DNA from: Pararobbsia alpina_A
GTDB lineage: Bacteria > Pseudomonadota > Gammaproteobacteria > Burkholderiales > Burkholderiaceae
Assembly (NCBI RefSeq): GCF_965118125.1
Contig: NZ_OZ221287.1
Location: forward strand, 1,178,001 to 1,242,000
DNA: 64,000 bases
Reading direction: 5' to 3'
The notes beneath the pieces were generated by a model, which saw nothing but the letters and a program-made list of their open reading frames with translations, searched no databases and was not told the DNA's origin. Of the stretch, positions 32,722 to 42,201 are shown piece after piece; positions within the stretch are counted from its first letter, which is position 1, and each line of letters starts with the position of its first letter. The position numbers and the translations under genes were made by a program.

Positions 32722-33477
32722 ATGTTCGATACGTCGTCCCTGACACCGGTCATCACCGGTTCGTCCCATAGTGCGGGCCCTGGTAATGGCATTGGCAATA
32801 TCAACGGCGATGTCGATATCAACGCCAATATCAATGAGCCGCGCGCCGCCGAGTCCCCGTTGACGTTGTCGCGTCTTGCGCTTGAAGTCATGGTTCGCGC
32901 CTCGACGGCGGGCTTGCTGGCCGTGTTTGGCTACAGTGCATGGCTTCACTGGCGCGCCGACCCGTCGCGCATCACGCTGCTGTTGATTGTCGTGGCGGAA
33001 TGCCTGACTGTGGGCCTGTCGCTCGTTGCGCGCGTGCCGCGCAAGCGCGACTGGCATGCGCTGGCGATGGTGCTCTCGGTCGGTGGCACGTACTACTTTC
33101 TCGCCGTGCAGCTTGTACCGGGTGTCAGGGTGATTCCTGAGTTCGTTGGTGCGGCGTTGCAGATCACCGGTATTGCGTGGCAGATGTTTGCGAAGCTGTC
33201 GCTGCGCCGCTCGTTCGGGATCCTCCCAGCGAACCGGGGCGTGGTGTCGCGCGGCGCGTACCGGTTTATCCGGCATCCGATGTATCTGGGTTATCTGTTG
33301 TCGGACCTCGGCTTTCTGCTCAGCAACTTCGGCGTGCAGAATCTGTTGGTCTACGGCATACAGTTCTCGTTGCAAGCGGGCCGTATCGTCAAAGAGGAAG
33401 GGCTGCTGTCCGAGGATCCGCAGTACGTGCAGTACAAAGCATCGGTGCGTTACCGCGTGATCCCCGGCGTGTTTTGA
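32722..33477 (+). CDS. Isoprenylcysteine carboxylmethyltransferase (ICMT)-like membrane methyltransferase
   Basis: Integral membrane protein of 251 residues. A polar N-terminus with NGDVDINANIN (about 28-38) precedes five or so helices. The ICMT/PEMT signature is clear near the C-terminus: RGAYRFIRHPMYLGYLLSDLG (about 177-197), then the SAM-binding end with KEEGLLSEDPQYVQYKASVRYRVIPG. Bacterial members methylate small molecules, lipids or thiols; the substrate is unknown. The gene lies 100 bp after tadG in the same orientation and may be the last gene of the Tad transcript. ATG 32722 is preferred to GTG 32716, which would lie inside the AGAGGT site. Confidence 0.82.
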   Translation: MFDTSSLTPVITGSSHSAGPGNGIGNINGDVDINANINEPRAAESPLTLSRLALEVMVRASTAGLLAVFGYSAWLHWRADPSRITLLLIVVAECLTVGLSLVARVPRKRDWHALAMVLSVGGTYYFLAVQLVPGVRVIPEFVGAALQITGIAWQMFAKLSLRRSFGILPANRGVVSRGAYRFIRHPMYLGYLLSDLGFLLSNFGVQNLLVYGIQFSLQAGRIVKEEGLLSEDPQYVQYKASVRYRVIPGVF

Positions 33478-33497
33478 ACAGTCGCTAGCGCTTCACC

Positions 33498-33533
33498 GGC
33501 AGCTTCGTCATCAGCTTCGTCCGCAGCTGCATC
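33498..33533. repeat. 12-bp tandem repeat (3 units)
   Basis: Units GGCAGCTTCGTC, ATCAGCTTCGTC and CGCAGCTGCATC lie end to end in the 62-bp gap between the methyltransferase gene and the convergent cupin gene. The first two differ at only two positions. Confidence 0.6.
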
Positions 33534-33539
33534 GGTGGG

Positions 33540-34118
33540 CTAACTCGGGCGAGTCCACAGCTTCGTGAGCTCGCCGACTTGTCCGGTCACCGGATCGCTA
33601 TCGGGGAACGGCAGGCGCGCGATGGCGACGAGATCGGCTTCGGTCGGCGCTTCGCGGCGGATATCGAACTTCTGACCGGGCGGGTAGGCGCCGACGACGC
33701 GAAACGCGGGCGTCGACGACAGGCGGCAATGACCGGTGCCTGCAGGCAGCACAAGGACATCACCCGGATGTACGTAGATGACGCGGCCATTCGGCCCGCC
33801 GAGAATGATTTCGGCCTCGCCCGAGATCACGCCCAGGACTTCGTGCGCGGTCGAGTGGTAGTGGTGATAGTCGAACACCGAGTCGTGCCATTGCACGGGC
33901 CACCCGTTCGCTTCGAACAGGGCATCGAACGTTGTGCCGAGATCGTCGCGTTCAGGGAGTGCCTGGTGATAAAGCATGACGGGCAGGCGCGCGTTGTTGG
34001 GCACCCAGCTCCTGGGCGCGAGCACGAAGTGCTCGAGCTTGCGTATAGCGGCGCCGTTGCGCGTCTCGCGTTCGCGATCGTGCGGGCGTCCTTCACGGTG
34101 AAAATGGAACAAACGCAT
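33540..34118 (-). CDS. Cupin domain protein
   Basis: Soluble 192-residue protein of the YjlB-like cupin type. The metal-binding cupin motif 1 reads FDYHHYHSTAHEVLGVISGEAEI (about 82-104), and motif 2 includes HPGDVLVLPAGTGHCRL (about 116-132). It follows the molybdenum-subunit gene by 16 bp with its own AAGGAG site, so it is probably the fourth gene of the oxidoreductase operon. A role in metabolising the aldehyde product or in sugar isomerisation is possible; the function is not known. Confidence 0.8.
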   Translation of the reverse strand: MRLFHFHREGRPHDRERETRNGAAIRKLEHFVLAPRSWVPNNARLPVMLYHQALPERDDLGTTFDALFEANGWPVQWHDSVFDYHHYHSTAHEVLGVISGEAEIILGGPNGRVIYVHPGDVLVLPAGTGHCRLSSTPAFRVVGAYPPGQKFDIRREAPTEADLVAIARLPFPDSDPVTGQVGELTKLWTRPS

Positions 34119-34134
34119 GGGTCAGGCTCCTTGG

Positions 34135-36486
34135 CTAGGGCGCGCGTGCCGTTCCTGCATGGCCGACGCCGATAGCGGGGTCGGGAAAACGAGTGAAGAC
34201 TTTGTCGGGTGTGATCGGCAGATCGCGCACGCGGACGCCGGTCGCATGGAACACGGCGTTCGCCACGGCGGCCGCGACGCCGACGATGCCGATCTCAGCG
34301 ACGCCTTTCGCGCCGAGTTCGCTGACGACATCGTCGAGTTCATGAACGAACATGACATCGATCTCGCCGATATCGGCGTTGACGGGCACGTGATAGTCGG
34401 CGAGGTTGTGGTTCATCAGGCGGCCGAGGTCGGGGTCGTATTGCGCCTGCTCGTGCAGGGCCATGCCGATACCCATCACGACCGCGCCCTTGACCTGGCT
34501 GCCGGCCGTGCGTGGATTGATGATCCTGCCGGCCGCCACCGCGCTTACGACACGCGTGACGCGCACGGTGCCGAATGCTTCGTCGACACGGACCTCCGCG
34601 AACACCGCGGAGTGGGTGCCCATCGAAAACTGTTTCTGGCGCTCGTTGGGCTGATTCGTCGCCACGCACTCGAGGCGCTCGATGCCTGCGCGATTGAACA
34701 AGTCGGACAGATCGATATTGTCGGCGGCCCCGTTGGGCATCTCGATGCGCGATCCGTCGAACGTCAGCTCGCTTGCGTCGACGTTGCGGAAGCCGTTGCC
34801 GCCATGTTCATGCAGCAATGCCGCAAGCGCTTCGCGTGCCTGCGTGCAGACTTTGTGGACCGCGCCGCCGACTGACGTCACGGTCCATGAGCCGCCTTCG
34901 AGCGGTGATTTCGGCAGCGTCGAATCGCCGAGCGCGAAGCTGATGCGGTCCATCGGAATGGCCAGCGCGGCCGACGCAATCTGCGTCATCACGGTATAGG
35001 TGCCGGTGCCGATATCGGCGGTCGCGCTCGATACGTCGACGGTGCCATCGGCATGCAGAATCACGCGTGCGCTGGCAGGGCCTTGCATCGCGTCCCACGC
35101 GCCCGTGGCGATGCCCCAGCCCACCCATTCGCGTCCTTCACGGCGCGACCTCGGTTCGATTCGACGCTGGCGCCAGCCAAACCGCTCGGCGCCTTCCCTG
35201 AAGCATTCGCGCAGCGCCTTGCTCGAGAACGGCAGATCCTTGTTGGCGTCGCGCTCGGTGTAGTTGAGCAGGCGAAACTCGAGCGGATCGAGGCGAAGCT
35301 TGTAGGCGAGTTCGTCCATGGCCGATTCGAGGGCGAACAGGCCCTGACTCGCGCCGGGCGCGCGCATATCGCCGGGCGTCGCGGTATCGATCTTCGCGAC
35401 ATTGAATTCGAGGCGCACGTTGTCGCATTGATAGAGCTGGCCGGCCCAGTTGACCACTACGTCGCAGTAGTCCTCGTAACGCGACACGCTCTGCACGGCC
35501 TCGTGAATGATGGCGCTGAGGTGGCCATCCTTTGAGGCACCGAGGCGTAGTCGCTGGATCGACTCGGGACGATGCACGAAGCTGAACATCTGCGCGCGCG
35601 TGAGCGTGATGCGTACCGGGCGGCACAGGTCCTGTGCGGCCATCACCGCCAGCGGCAGGTAGTAGTGCGGCCGCAAGGCGTTGCCGAACGCGCCGCCGAC
35701 GAAGGTCGACACGATCTTGATCTTGTCGGCGGGCAGGCCGAAGACCTTCATCAGGTACTGGCGCGTGTTGAGCACGCCCTGGGTCTTCTCGTAGACGGTC
35801 AGCGAACCGTCTTCCGCGGGTATGACCGTGCAGCCCTGAAGCTCCATCGGGTTGTGATACGCGGCGGGCACGCTGTACTCGACGTCGATCGATACCTCTG
35901 AGCCGCGGAACGCACCGTCGGCGTTGCCACGCGGTTTGGGCGGCGGCTCGAAGCCGCCTTTCTCGGTCGAGGGCGGATAGTGGTCGTCGAGCACGGCATC
36001 GAGTTGTGTCTCGTGCGCGGTCGGCTCATAGCGCACGCGAACGAGCGACGCCGCGTGTTGGGCGAGTTCGATATGGTCCGCTACGACGAGCGCAACGGGC
36101 TGTCCGCTATACCAGATGCGGTCGTCCCACAGCGGGCGAAACGGCATGCCGCCCGGTGCGACCTGATCCTTGTACGCGGCGTCATGCAGCGGCATGTCCG
36201 GACGGTTCTGATGCGTGAGCACGGCGCGCACGCCGGGCAATTGAAGCGCTGCGGATGCGTCGATCTCGATGATGCGGCCCGTCGCAATCGTGCTGCTCAC
36301 GATAAAGCCATAGACGAGGTCCGGCGCATCGTAGTCGGACGCATAGTGCGCCTGGCCCGTGACCTTGAGGATGCCGTCGACCCGCTTGACCGGCTCGCCG
36401 AGCGCTGCAGGTGCAGGACGGTTGCCATGGCGCAGCGGCTTCCACGTCCGTGCCTTGTCGACGGCCTTCTGAAAGAGGGAGCTCAT
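34135..36486 (-). CDS. paoC: Molybdopterin-binding subunit of a PaoABC-type aldehyde oxidoreductase
   Basis: Large catalytic subunit (783 residues) of a xanthine-oxidase-family enzyme that oxidises aldehydes to acids with a Mo cofactor (MCD type in E. coli PaoC). Family landmarks: GHAHYASDYD-like N-terminal motif (TGQAHYASDYDAPDLVYG, about 43-60), FVGGAFGNALRPHYYLP, RAPGASQGLFALESAMDELA and the C-terminal GAKGVAEIGIVG with the active-site Glu731. No signal peptide is present. It starts a few bases after paoB and is followed by the cupin gene. Substrate specificity cannot be read by eye; aromatic aldehydes are typical for PaoABC. Confidence 0.9.
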   Translation of the reverse strand: MSSLFQKAVDKARTWKPLRHGNRPAPAALGEPVKRVDGILKVTGQAHYASDYDAPDLVYGFIVSSTIATGRIIEIDASAALQLPGVRAVLTHQNRPDMPLHDAAYKDQVAPGGMPFRPLWDDRIWYSGQPVALVVADHIELAQHAASLVRVRYEPTAHETQLDAVLDDHYPPSTEKGGFEPPPKPRGNADGAFRGSEVSIDVEYSVPAAYHNPMELQGCTVIPAEDGSLTVYEKTQGVLNTRQYLMKVFGLPADKIKIVSTFVGGAFGNALRPHYYLPLAVMAAQDLCRPVRITLTRAQMFSFVHRPESIQRLRLGASKDGHLSAIIHEAVQSVSRYEDYCDVVVNWAGQLYQCDNVRLEFNVAKIDTATPGDMRAPGASQGLFALESAMDELAYKLRLDPLEFRLLNYTERDANKDLPFSSKALRECFREGAERFGWRQRRIEPRSRREGREWVGWGIATGAWDAMQGPASARVILHADGTVDVSSATADIGTGTYTVMTQIASAALAIPMDRISFALGDSTLPKSPLEGGSWTVTSVGGAVHKVCTQAREALAALLHEHGGNGFRNVDASELTFDGSRIEMPNGAADNIDLSDLFNRAGIERLECVATNQPNERQKQFSMGTHSAVFAEVRVDEAFGTVRVTRVVSAVAAGRIINPRTAGSQVKGAVVMGIGMALHEQAQYDPDLGRLMNHNLADYHVPVNADIGEIDVMFVHELDDVVSELGAKGVAEIGIVGVAAAVANAVFHATGVRVRDLPITPDKVFTRFPDPAIGVGHAGTARAP

Positions 36487-36489
36487 GGT

Positions 36490-37485
36490 CTAGCCCTCGA
36501 AGGTGCGTTGGGTGGCCTCTTCGAACGCACGCACGATGACGCGTGTCGCGAGTTCGATCTTGAAGGCATTGCCGCGCCTGCCTCGTGCGTCGGCCATCAT
36601 CGCGCCCGCGAATTTGCGTACTTTCTGCGTGGTAAGCGGCTGGCCCTTGAGCTGGTTTTCGAGGTCGTGATTGCGCCACGGTTTGTGAGCGACGCCGCCG
36701 AGCGCACAGCGCACATCGATAACCGTATCGACGTCGAGTTCAATTCCGAGTGCGACGGACACGAGGGCAAACGCAAACGAGGTGCGGTCGCGGACCTTGA
36801 TATAGGCGTGATGCTTCGCGAAGCCATGCTCGGGCAATTCGACTGCGGTGATGATTTCGTCGTGTTCGAGTTCGGTGTCGATATGTGGCGTCGAGCCCGG
36901 CAACCGATGAAAGATCGACATCGGCAACGCGCGATCGCCGTAGGTGCCACGTACGTGAACGATGGCATCGAGTGCGGCGAGCGCGACGCACATGTCGGAC
37001 GGATGTACGGCGATGCACTCGTCACTGGCGCCGAGGATTGCGTGCATGCGGTTCACGCCGTTGAGCGCGCCGCATCCTGTTCCGGGCTCGCGCTTGTTGC
37101 ACGCGGTCGCGGTGTCGTAGAAGTACGAGCAGCGCGTACGCTGAAGCAGATTGCCGCCGACGGTCGCCATATTGCGGACCTGCGCGGATGCACCGGCAAG
37201 AATGGCTTCGCTGAGCAGGGGATAGCGCGTGCGGATCTGCTCGTCGTAGGCGACGTCGCTATTGCTGACGAGCGCGCCGATCTTCAGGCCTTGTGCGCTC
37301 GTGAGTTCGATCGTGCGCAGCGGCAGGCGATTGAGGTCGATCAGCGCCGACGGGCGCGCGACATTCTCTTTGATCAGATCGACAAGGTTGGTGCCGCCCG
37401 CAATGAATTGGGCGGAGTGCACGCGCTGCGCGCGCAGCACGGCGTCGGGCAGGCTCTCGGGGCGCACGTAGGAGAAGCGATTCAT
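36490..37485 (-). CDS. paoB: FAD-binding subunit of the aldehyde oxidoreductase
   Basis: Middle subunit of 331 residues that binds FAD. The CO-dehydrogenase-flavoprotein fold shows in FIAGGTNLVDLIKENVARP (27-45) and in GASAQVRNMATVGGNLLQ (98-115). Cysteines 119, 129 and 138 (RCSYF, ACNKR, GTGCG) match the extra [4Fe-4S] segment found in PaoB and 4-hydroxybenzoyl-CoA reductase beta subunits and absent from ordinary xanthine dehydrogenases. Its start overlaps the paoA stop by 4 bp, so the three subunits are translationally linked. Confidence 0.9.
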   Translation of the reverse strand: MNRFSYVRPESLPDAVLRAQRVHSAQFIAGGTNLVDLIKENVARPSALIDLNRLPLRTIELTSAQGLKIGALVSNSDVAYDEQIRTRYPLLSEAILAGASAQVRNMATVGGNLLQRTRCSYFYDTATACNKREPGTGCGALNGVNRMHAILGASDECIAVHPSDMCVALAALDAIVHVRGTYGDRALPMSIFHRLPGSTPHIDTELEHDEIITAVELPEHGFAKHHAYIKVRDRTSFAFALVSVALGIELDVDTVIDVRCALGGVAHKPWRNHDLENQLKGQPLTTQKVRKFAGAMMADARGRRGNAFKIELATRVIVRAFEEATQRTFEG

Positions 37486-38240
37486 CGGCGTGCTCCCGGA
37501 GCGGGTGTGTCGGAGGATGTATCGCCGCCTAGACCTCTGCCTGGGGTGGCGTCGCGGGAGGAGGGGCCTGATGCACGGACACGCTTCTCGCCATCGTTCA
37601 CATGATCGACGCCTGCCACTTCCGCGATGGCGTCGACGATCTGGGTATAAGCGCCGCAGCGGCAGATATTGCCGCTCATCTGTTCGCGGATGTCCGACTT
37701 ACTGCGTACATGGCCTTCCGCGAGCAGGCCGGCTGCCGAGCACAGCTGGCCGGGCGTGCAGTAACCGCACTGAAAGGCGTCGTGGTCGATAAAGGCCTGC
37801 TGGATAGGGTGAAGTGCGTCGTCGTTGCGGCTTTGCGGTGATGACTTCTCGCCTGATGTCGGACTTGCGATCGAGCCGGTGGTGGAACCCGATATGGGGC
37901 CTGTTAGTGCGGCCGAGGTGTTGTCATCCGGACGCAGCGACGCGAGTCCTTCGACCGTGACGATCGACGCGCCGTCATGGATCACGGCGAGGGCCAGACA
38001 CGCGTTAGCGCGTTTGCCGTCGATCAGCACCGTGCACGCGCCGCATTGACCGTGATCGCAACCCTTTTTGGTTCCCGTCAGGTGGAGGCGTTCTCTAATG
38101 AGGTCGAGAAGCGTGGTCCAGGGTTCAAGCTCGAGTTCGAGGAGTTCGCCATTGACCCTGAGCGACACAGGGACAAGGAATCGCTCCACCGGTCGCTCGG
38201 CGTCGAGCGTATCGGGAGCGAGCGTATGTCGCGAAGCCAT
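37482..38240 (-). CDS. paoA: [2Fe-2S] subunit of the aldehyde oxidoreductase
   Basis: Electron-transfer subunit with two [2Fe-2S] clusters. Numbering from ATG 38240: plant-type cluster cysteines 61, 66, 69 and 81 (GCDHGQCGAC...AC) and the second domain 158, 161, 193 and 195 (CGYC...CRC). Between them (about 112-143) is a Ser/Gly/Thr-rich linker longer than usual. A Pro/Gly-rich tail follows residue 220. No Tat motif is visible, unlike E. coli PaoA, so the complex may stay cytoplasmic. The start is uncertain: ATG 38249 and a TTG at 38339 with AAAGGA upstream are alternatives that would lengthen the N-terminus. Confidence 0.85.
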   Translation of the reverse strand: MASRHTLAPDTLDAERPVERFLVPVSLRVNGELLELELEPWTTLLDLIRERLHLTGTKKGCDHGQCGACTVLIDGKRANACLALAVIHDGASIVTVEGLASLRPDDNTSAALTGPISGSTTGSIASPTSGEKSSPQSRNDDALHPIQQAFIDHDAFQCGYCTPGQLCSAAGLLAEGHVRSKSDIREQMSGNICRCGAYTQIVDAIAEVAGVDHVNDGEKRVRASGPSSRDATPGRGLGGDTSSDTPAPGARR

Positions 38241-38651
38241 GGGGCGCATCTCCAGCAGGAGGGGACCTGTGTGGACAGCAAAGGCCATTCCATACACCCG
38301 AGACCCGCTCTGTTGGGATGCGGCGAACACCTCGCGCAAGGGTTCGTCCTTTCTTTCAAGAGCTTGTGAATTTCGCGCGATCGATTTGCCGCATCGATGG
38401 TGTGCCGCCGTACAGCGTTATTGCTTGATTTTGAACAAACTGATTCGAATGAACGGGTCGCCAGAATCCGCGTAGTGCACTAGTCTATGCGCACGTCGCT
38501 GCAGACCTCGCCGTGTCACGTCGGTGAAAAACGGGGCTGGCACTGTGCGTGCTTAGAGATGGTCGTGAAGCGGTGGATCTGAAGAGCTGGACTCAAAGCA
38601 GTGGATGTGAAGCCGAACGTTGTGGAACAGGATTCGTATCAAGGAGTAGAG
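38241..38651. promoter_or_regulatory. Divergent region between paoA and a secreted hypothetical
   Basis: About 410 bp (310 if paoA starts at the upstream TTG). It contains a perfect palindrome TAGTGCACTA (38473-38482) that could be an operator, and a 14-bp tandem repeat listed separately next to the rightward gene. No firm -35/-10 pair was identified. Confidence 0.4.
38569..38624. repeat. 14-bp tandem repeat (3-4 units)
   Basis: Units at 38569-38582, 38583-38596 and 38597-38610 share the pattern AGNGCTGGANNTGA; the first and third differ at only two positions (AGCGGTGGATCTGA and AGCAGTGGATGTGA). A degenerate fourth unit follows. The array ends 16 bp before the AAGGAG site of the next gene. 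Confidence 0.65.
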
Positions 38652-39143
38652 ATGAAACGCTTTCGACCCTTGCAGTGCCTGGCAGCGGCAACATTGCTCG
38701 TCTCGCATTTTGCGGGCGCGCAGGGGCTCGATGCGAGTCTCGACTGTCGTGCCGATCCGCACCAATTCATCGCGCAACTGATCAATAACAACGATATCGA
38801 AGCGAAGCCGATGAAGACGTCCGACCAGACGGTCAACGCCTACGGCGCGCACTCCGATCGGCACCTGACTGCATTGGGATTCCCGGTGAAGGCCGTGTTC
38901 GGCACGCCGGCGGCTGGCTCGAATGACGGTGTCGTCGCGCAGAAAGTCAGCGCGTCGCAGGGCGGCGTTCAGCAGGTCAGCGACCAGACAACACCCGATA
39001 CGCCTGCCGCTCCTTCGAAATACGGCGTCGTCGTAATGGCGGGGTCGGATCAAGTCAGCGACCGCCTGCACCAGATGGGCAGCCCCGCGACCGTCAAGGA
39101 AGTCATGCCGCTCGTGATGACGGCAGTGATTTGCCAGAAGTGA
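38652..39143 (+). CDS. Secreted hypothetical protein
   Basis: A 163-residue protein with a signal peptide (basic MKRFRPLQ, hydrophobic CLAAATLLVSHFAGA, cleavage near residue 24). The mature part has Cys in SLDCRADPHQFIAQLINNN, a Ser/Gln-rich middle and a C-terminal KYGVVVMAGSDQVSDRL segment. I recognise no family. AAGGAG lies 5 nt before ATG 38652, and coding composition is normal, so the gene is real. It may work in the periplasm; nothing around it indicates a function. Confidence 0.7.
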   Translation: MKRFRPLQCLAAATLLVSHFAGAQGLDASLDCRADPHQFIAQLINNNDIEAKPMKTSDQTVNAYGAHSDRHLTALGFPVKAVFGTPAAGSNDGVVAQKVSASQGGVQQVSDQTTPDTPAAPSKYGVVVMAGSDQVSDRLHQMGSPATVKEVMPLVMTAVICQK

Positions 39144-39332
39144 GAACGTGAGGCGACTTACGTTCGCCCTGTCAGCAGTTTCTGATTTGCGTTAGGAATC
39201 GAGCTTGCTCGTCGTACGCGCATATCAAGTCGGGGGTGCGCTTTCTCCGCTTTACTCTTACATCGACCGATCATTGTCCGAGTTCTCGTACGATCGCCCT
39301 TTTGCGGCGTTGAACTGCGAGGCATCTCGGAT

Positions 39333-39527
39333 ATGAATGATGAGCATGACAAGTGCGCCGCGCGCGACGCACTACGCGTGAACTTAGCGCGATGGGCCGC
39401 CGAAGTCGTAAGTGCGTATGTGCATCTGAAGGCAAATCCTCAAGGCACGATGACGCGCGAACAATCCTACGCAAAGCTCCAGGAGCGGCGCCTGCAGAGA
39501 CGGTCGAGAAACGCGAAAGCGGAATAG
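39333..39527 (+). CDS. Small hypothetical protein (64 aa)
   Basis: A hydrophilic, mostly helical 64-residue peptide with an acidic start and very basic end (RRLQRRSRNAKAE). Codon use fits the genome, but no strong ribosome binding site precedes the ATG. No family is recognised. It stands alone, convergent with nrdJ. The 190-bp gap before it holds nothing I can identify. Confidence 0.45.
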   Translation: MNDEHDKCAARDALRVNLARWAAEVVSAYVHLKANPQGTMTREQSYAKLQERRLQRRSRNAKAE

Positions 39528-39576
39528 CGATGTGTTGAATCTCGGTTTTGCGCGCATCCCGCCGACACCCATAGTT

Positions 39577-42201
39577 TCACCCACACGCCCCGACTTCTCC
39601 GCATGCGGTGCAGAAGTCGCAGCCGTCTTTGCGGATGACGGCGTTGGCGCCGCAGGTCGGGCAGGGGCGGCCGTGCATCGGGAGGAGCGTGTGCGGGTCG
39701 CTGCCGGCGGCGCTCTTTGCGACGAGGGCGCTGAGCATGTCGTCTCCGGTGTTCGGTTCTGCGTTGCTCTTGGTTTCGCCTTCACCTTCCGCAGTCCCAG
39801 GGTCAAAACCCGTTTCGCGCTCGTGCCGGAGTTTGGCCAGGACGCGCGACGGCACCTGACCGCCTTCCTCATCGAGGAATCCGCGCCGAAACAGGATTTG
39901 CTGGAGCGCGTATGCGAGCGCGGCTACTTCTGAATCGTGCCAGCGTGGTACGCGGTGCCCGTCGAGGCGTTTGACGTCGCCGAGCCGTACCTGACCACGA
40001 TCCCATGACACCTTGCGCAGATCCTGGAGGTTGCGTGCGACAAAACCTCCGCGTGCCGCGAGCGACAGCGATCGCATGGTCGCGGTAATCCATTGCTGCG
40101 ATTCGTCGCGTTGGCCGGCCGGCATAAAGAACTCGATCGGGCGCTCGATCGTGAGATCCGTGCCGCTGAGCCTGCCTGTGACTTCGATAAACGACACGGC
40201 AACGTAGAGCGATTTCTTGCCCATTGCCGTCAGGTATTCGACCTTCTCGATGATCGCCGGCAACTCACCGCGCGGACGATGCTCGATGGCAATGCGCAAC
40301 GGGTCGATTTCGCTGTCGGCCTCGGGGCTCGGCGCGTCGCTAGGCGTCGCTTCGGGTGTGACCGACAAGACGGCACCCAGCGTCGCGTTCGGGCGATAGG
40401 TCGCGAGACCCTTCAGGCCACCGCGCCACGCTTCGAAATACAGATCTTCGAATGCCTCGAACGGATAGTCGGCTGGCACGTTCACCGTCTTCGAAATCGA
40501 CGTGTCGACGAACGGTTGCACGGCGGCCATCATGCCGAGATGGTCATGCGCCGACATCTCGAGAGCATTGACGAAGTAATCGGGCAGGGCGTTCACGTCG
40601 CCACCCAACTCGCGATAGAGACGGTACGCGTGGTCTTCGACGGCGAAGCTCTGGCGCGAGCCATCGGCCATGCGCTTGGTTCGCTGATAGGTCCATGAGA
40701 ACGCGGGCTCGATGCCGTTTGACGCGTTATCCGCAAATGCGAGGCTGACGGTGCCGGTCGGGGCGATCGACAGCAGATGGCTGTTACGTATGCCGTCGCG
40801 GCGGATGGCGTCCTGAATGTCGGCGGGCAGACGCGACGCGAATGTGCCGGGCGACAGGTACTCGCGTGCATTGAATAGCGGAAACGCGCCGCGCTCACGC
40901 GCCAGATCGACCGAGGCCGAATACGCCGCGTCACGCATGGTCTGTGCGACGCGTTTTGCGAAGTCACGGCCTTGGTCACTGTTGTAGCGCAAGCCGAGCA
41001 TCACGAGCGTGTCGCCGAGGCCGGTAAAGCCCACGCCGATTCGCCGCTTGGCGCGCGCTTCGGCGTCCTGCTCCGGTAAAGGCCACAGCGTGACGTCGAG
41101 CACATCGTCCAGAAAGCGGACCTGCGTTCGCGTGCTTCTGACCAGACCATCCCAGTCGAACGATGGAACGCCGCCATGCCGCTGCGCAAACGCATCGCTG
41201 ACGAAGCGCGTGAGATTCAACGGGCCCAGGTTGCAGCAGCCATAGGCGGGCAGGGGCTGCTCGCCGCACGGATTCGTAGCCCGTATCGTTTCAATGGCGC
41301 GCAGGTTGTTGTCTTCGTTCATATGCGAGACGAAGACGACACCCGGCTCGGCGACGTCATAGGTCGAGCGCATGATCACGTCCCAGATCTCTTTGGCGCG
41401 CAGTTCCTTGTAAATCCACTTGCCGTCATCGCGCCGGCGAATATCGGCCGACGCCTTGAGCGCAGGCGATGGCTCTGCACGATGCACGAGTTGCCAGATC
41501 CCGTCGTCGGCGACGGCTTGCATGAATTCATCTGTGACGGCGACGGACACATTGAAGTTATTCCAGCGCCCTTGCGTGTGCTTTGCGGTAATGAATTCGA
41601 GCAGATCGGGGTGATCACAATCGAGGATGCCCATCTGCGCGCCGCGACGCGAGCCCGCGCTTTCGACGGTGCGGCATGATGCATCGAACACGTCGATATA
41701 GCTGCAAGGGCCCGACGCGGACGATCCGGTCGAATGCACGCGCGCGCCCTTGGGGCGAATCGCTGAGAAGTTGTAGCCGACGCCGCCGCCACGACGCATG
41801 GTTTCGGCGGCCTGAAGCAAGGCGACATAGATGCCGGGCAAGCCGCTCTCGTCGACACCCTGGATGGAATCGCCGACGGGTTGCACAAAGCAATTGATCA
41901 ATGTGGCGGCGATGTCCGCGCCGGCGGCGCTCATGATGCGTCCCGCACCCAGCGCGCCGCGTTCGAAGTTGTCGATGAACTCGGCTTCGGCCTCCGCACG
42001 TTTGGCCTCAGGTTCAGCGAGTGCGACGCCACGGGCAACACGGCGATAGATATCGGAAATCGTCGTCTCGTCGCCCTTTGCGTATTTCTCGAGCATGACG
42101 TCGACGGAGAACTGCTGCGGCGCAGGCCCGGAGCGAACAGGCGCGCGCGTCGGGTTGCGTCGGGCGGGTGAAGCCATGTCCTGCTTGAGATCTTCGGCCA
42201 T
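39577..42201 (-). CDS. nrdJ: Adenosylcobalamin-dependent (class II) ribonucleotide reductase
   Basis: Cytoplasmic enzyme of 874 residues reducing ribonucleotides without oxygen-derived radicals. The active-site triad is in TNPCGEQPLPAYGC (Asn310, Cys312, Glu314), the loop LINCFVQPVGDS is at 101-112 and GRWNNFNVSV at 211-220. The C-terminus carries a zinc-ribbon-like CPTCGA...CDFCTACGEVGAC, typical of NrdJ and able to supply the reducing thiols. The gene is monocistronic in appearance. The 240-bp upstream gap lacks a recognisable cobalamin riboswitch, although B12-dependent genes often have one. Confidence 0.95.
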   Translation of the reverse strand: MAEDLKQDMASPARRNPTRAPVRSGPAPQQFSVDVMLEKYAKGDETTISDIYRRVARGVALAEPEAKRAEAEAEFIDNFERGALGAGRIMSAAGADIAATLINCFVQPVGDSIQGVDESGLPGIYVALLQAAETMRRGGGVGYNFSAIRPKGARVHSTGSSASGPCSYIDVFDASCRTVESAGSRRGAQMGILDCDHPDLLEFITAKHTQGRWNNFNVSVAVTDEFMQAVADDGIWQLVHRAEPSPALKASADIRRRDDGKWIYKELRAKEIWDVIMRSTYDVAEPGVVFVSHMNEDNNLRAIETIRATNPCGEQPLPAYGCCNLGPLNLTRFVSDAFAQRHGGVPSFDWDGLVRSTRTQVRFLDDVLDVTLWPLPEQDAEARAKRRIGVGFTGLGDTLVMLGLRYNSDQGRDFAKRVAQTMRDAAYSASVDLARERGAFPLFNAREYLSPGTFASRLPADIQDAIRRDGIRNSHLLSIAPTGTVSLAFADNASNGIEPAFSWTYQRTKRMADGSRQSFAVEDHAYRLYRELGGDVNALPDYFVNALEMSAHDHLGMMAAVQPFVDTSISKTVNVPADYPFEAFEDLYFEAWRGGLKGLATYRPNATLGAVLSVTPEATPSDAPSPEADSEIDPLRIAIEHRPRGELPAIIEKVEYLTAMGKKSLYVAVSFIEVTGRLSGTDLTIERPIEFFMPAGQRDESQQWITATMRSLSLAARGGFVARNLQDLRKVSWDRGQVRLGDVKRLDGHRVPRWHDSEVAALAYALQQILFRRGFLDEEGGQVPSRVLAKLRHERETGFDPGTAEGEGETKSNAEPNTGDDMLSALVAKSAAGSDPHTLLPMHGRPCPTCGANAVIRKDGCDFCTACGEVGACG

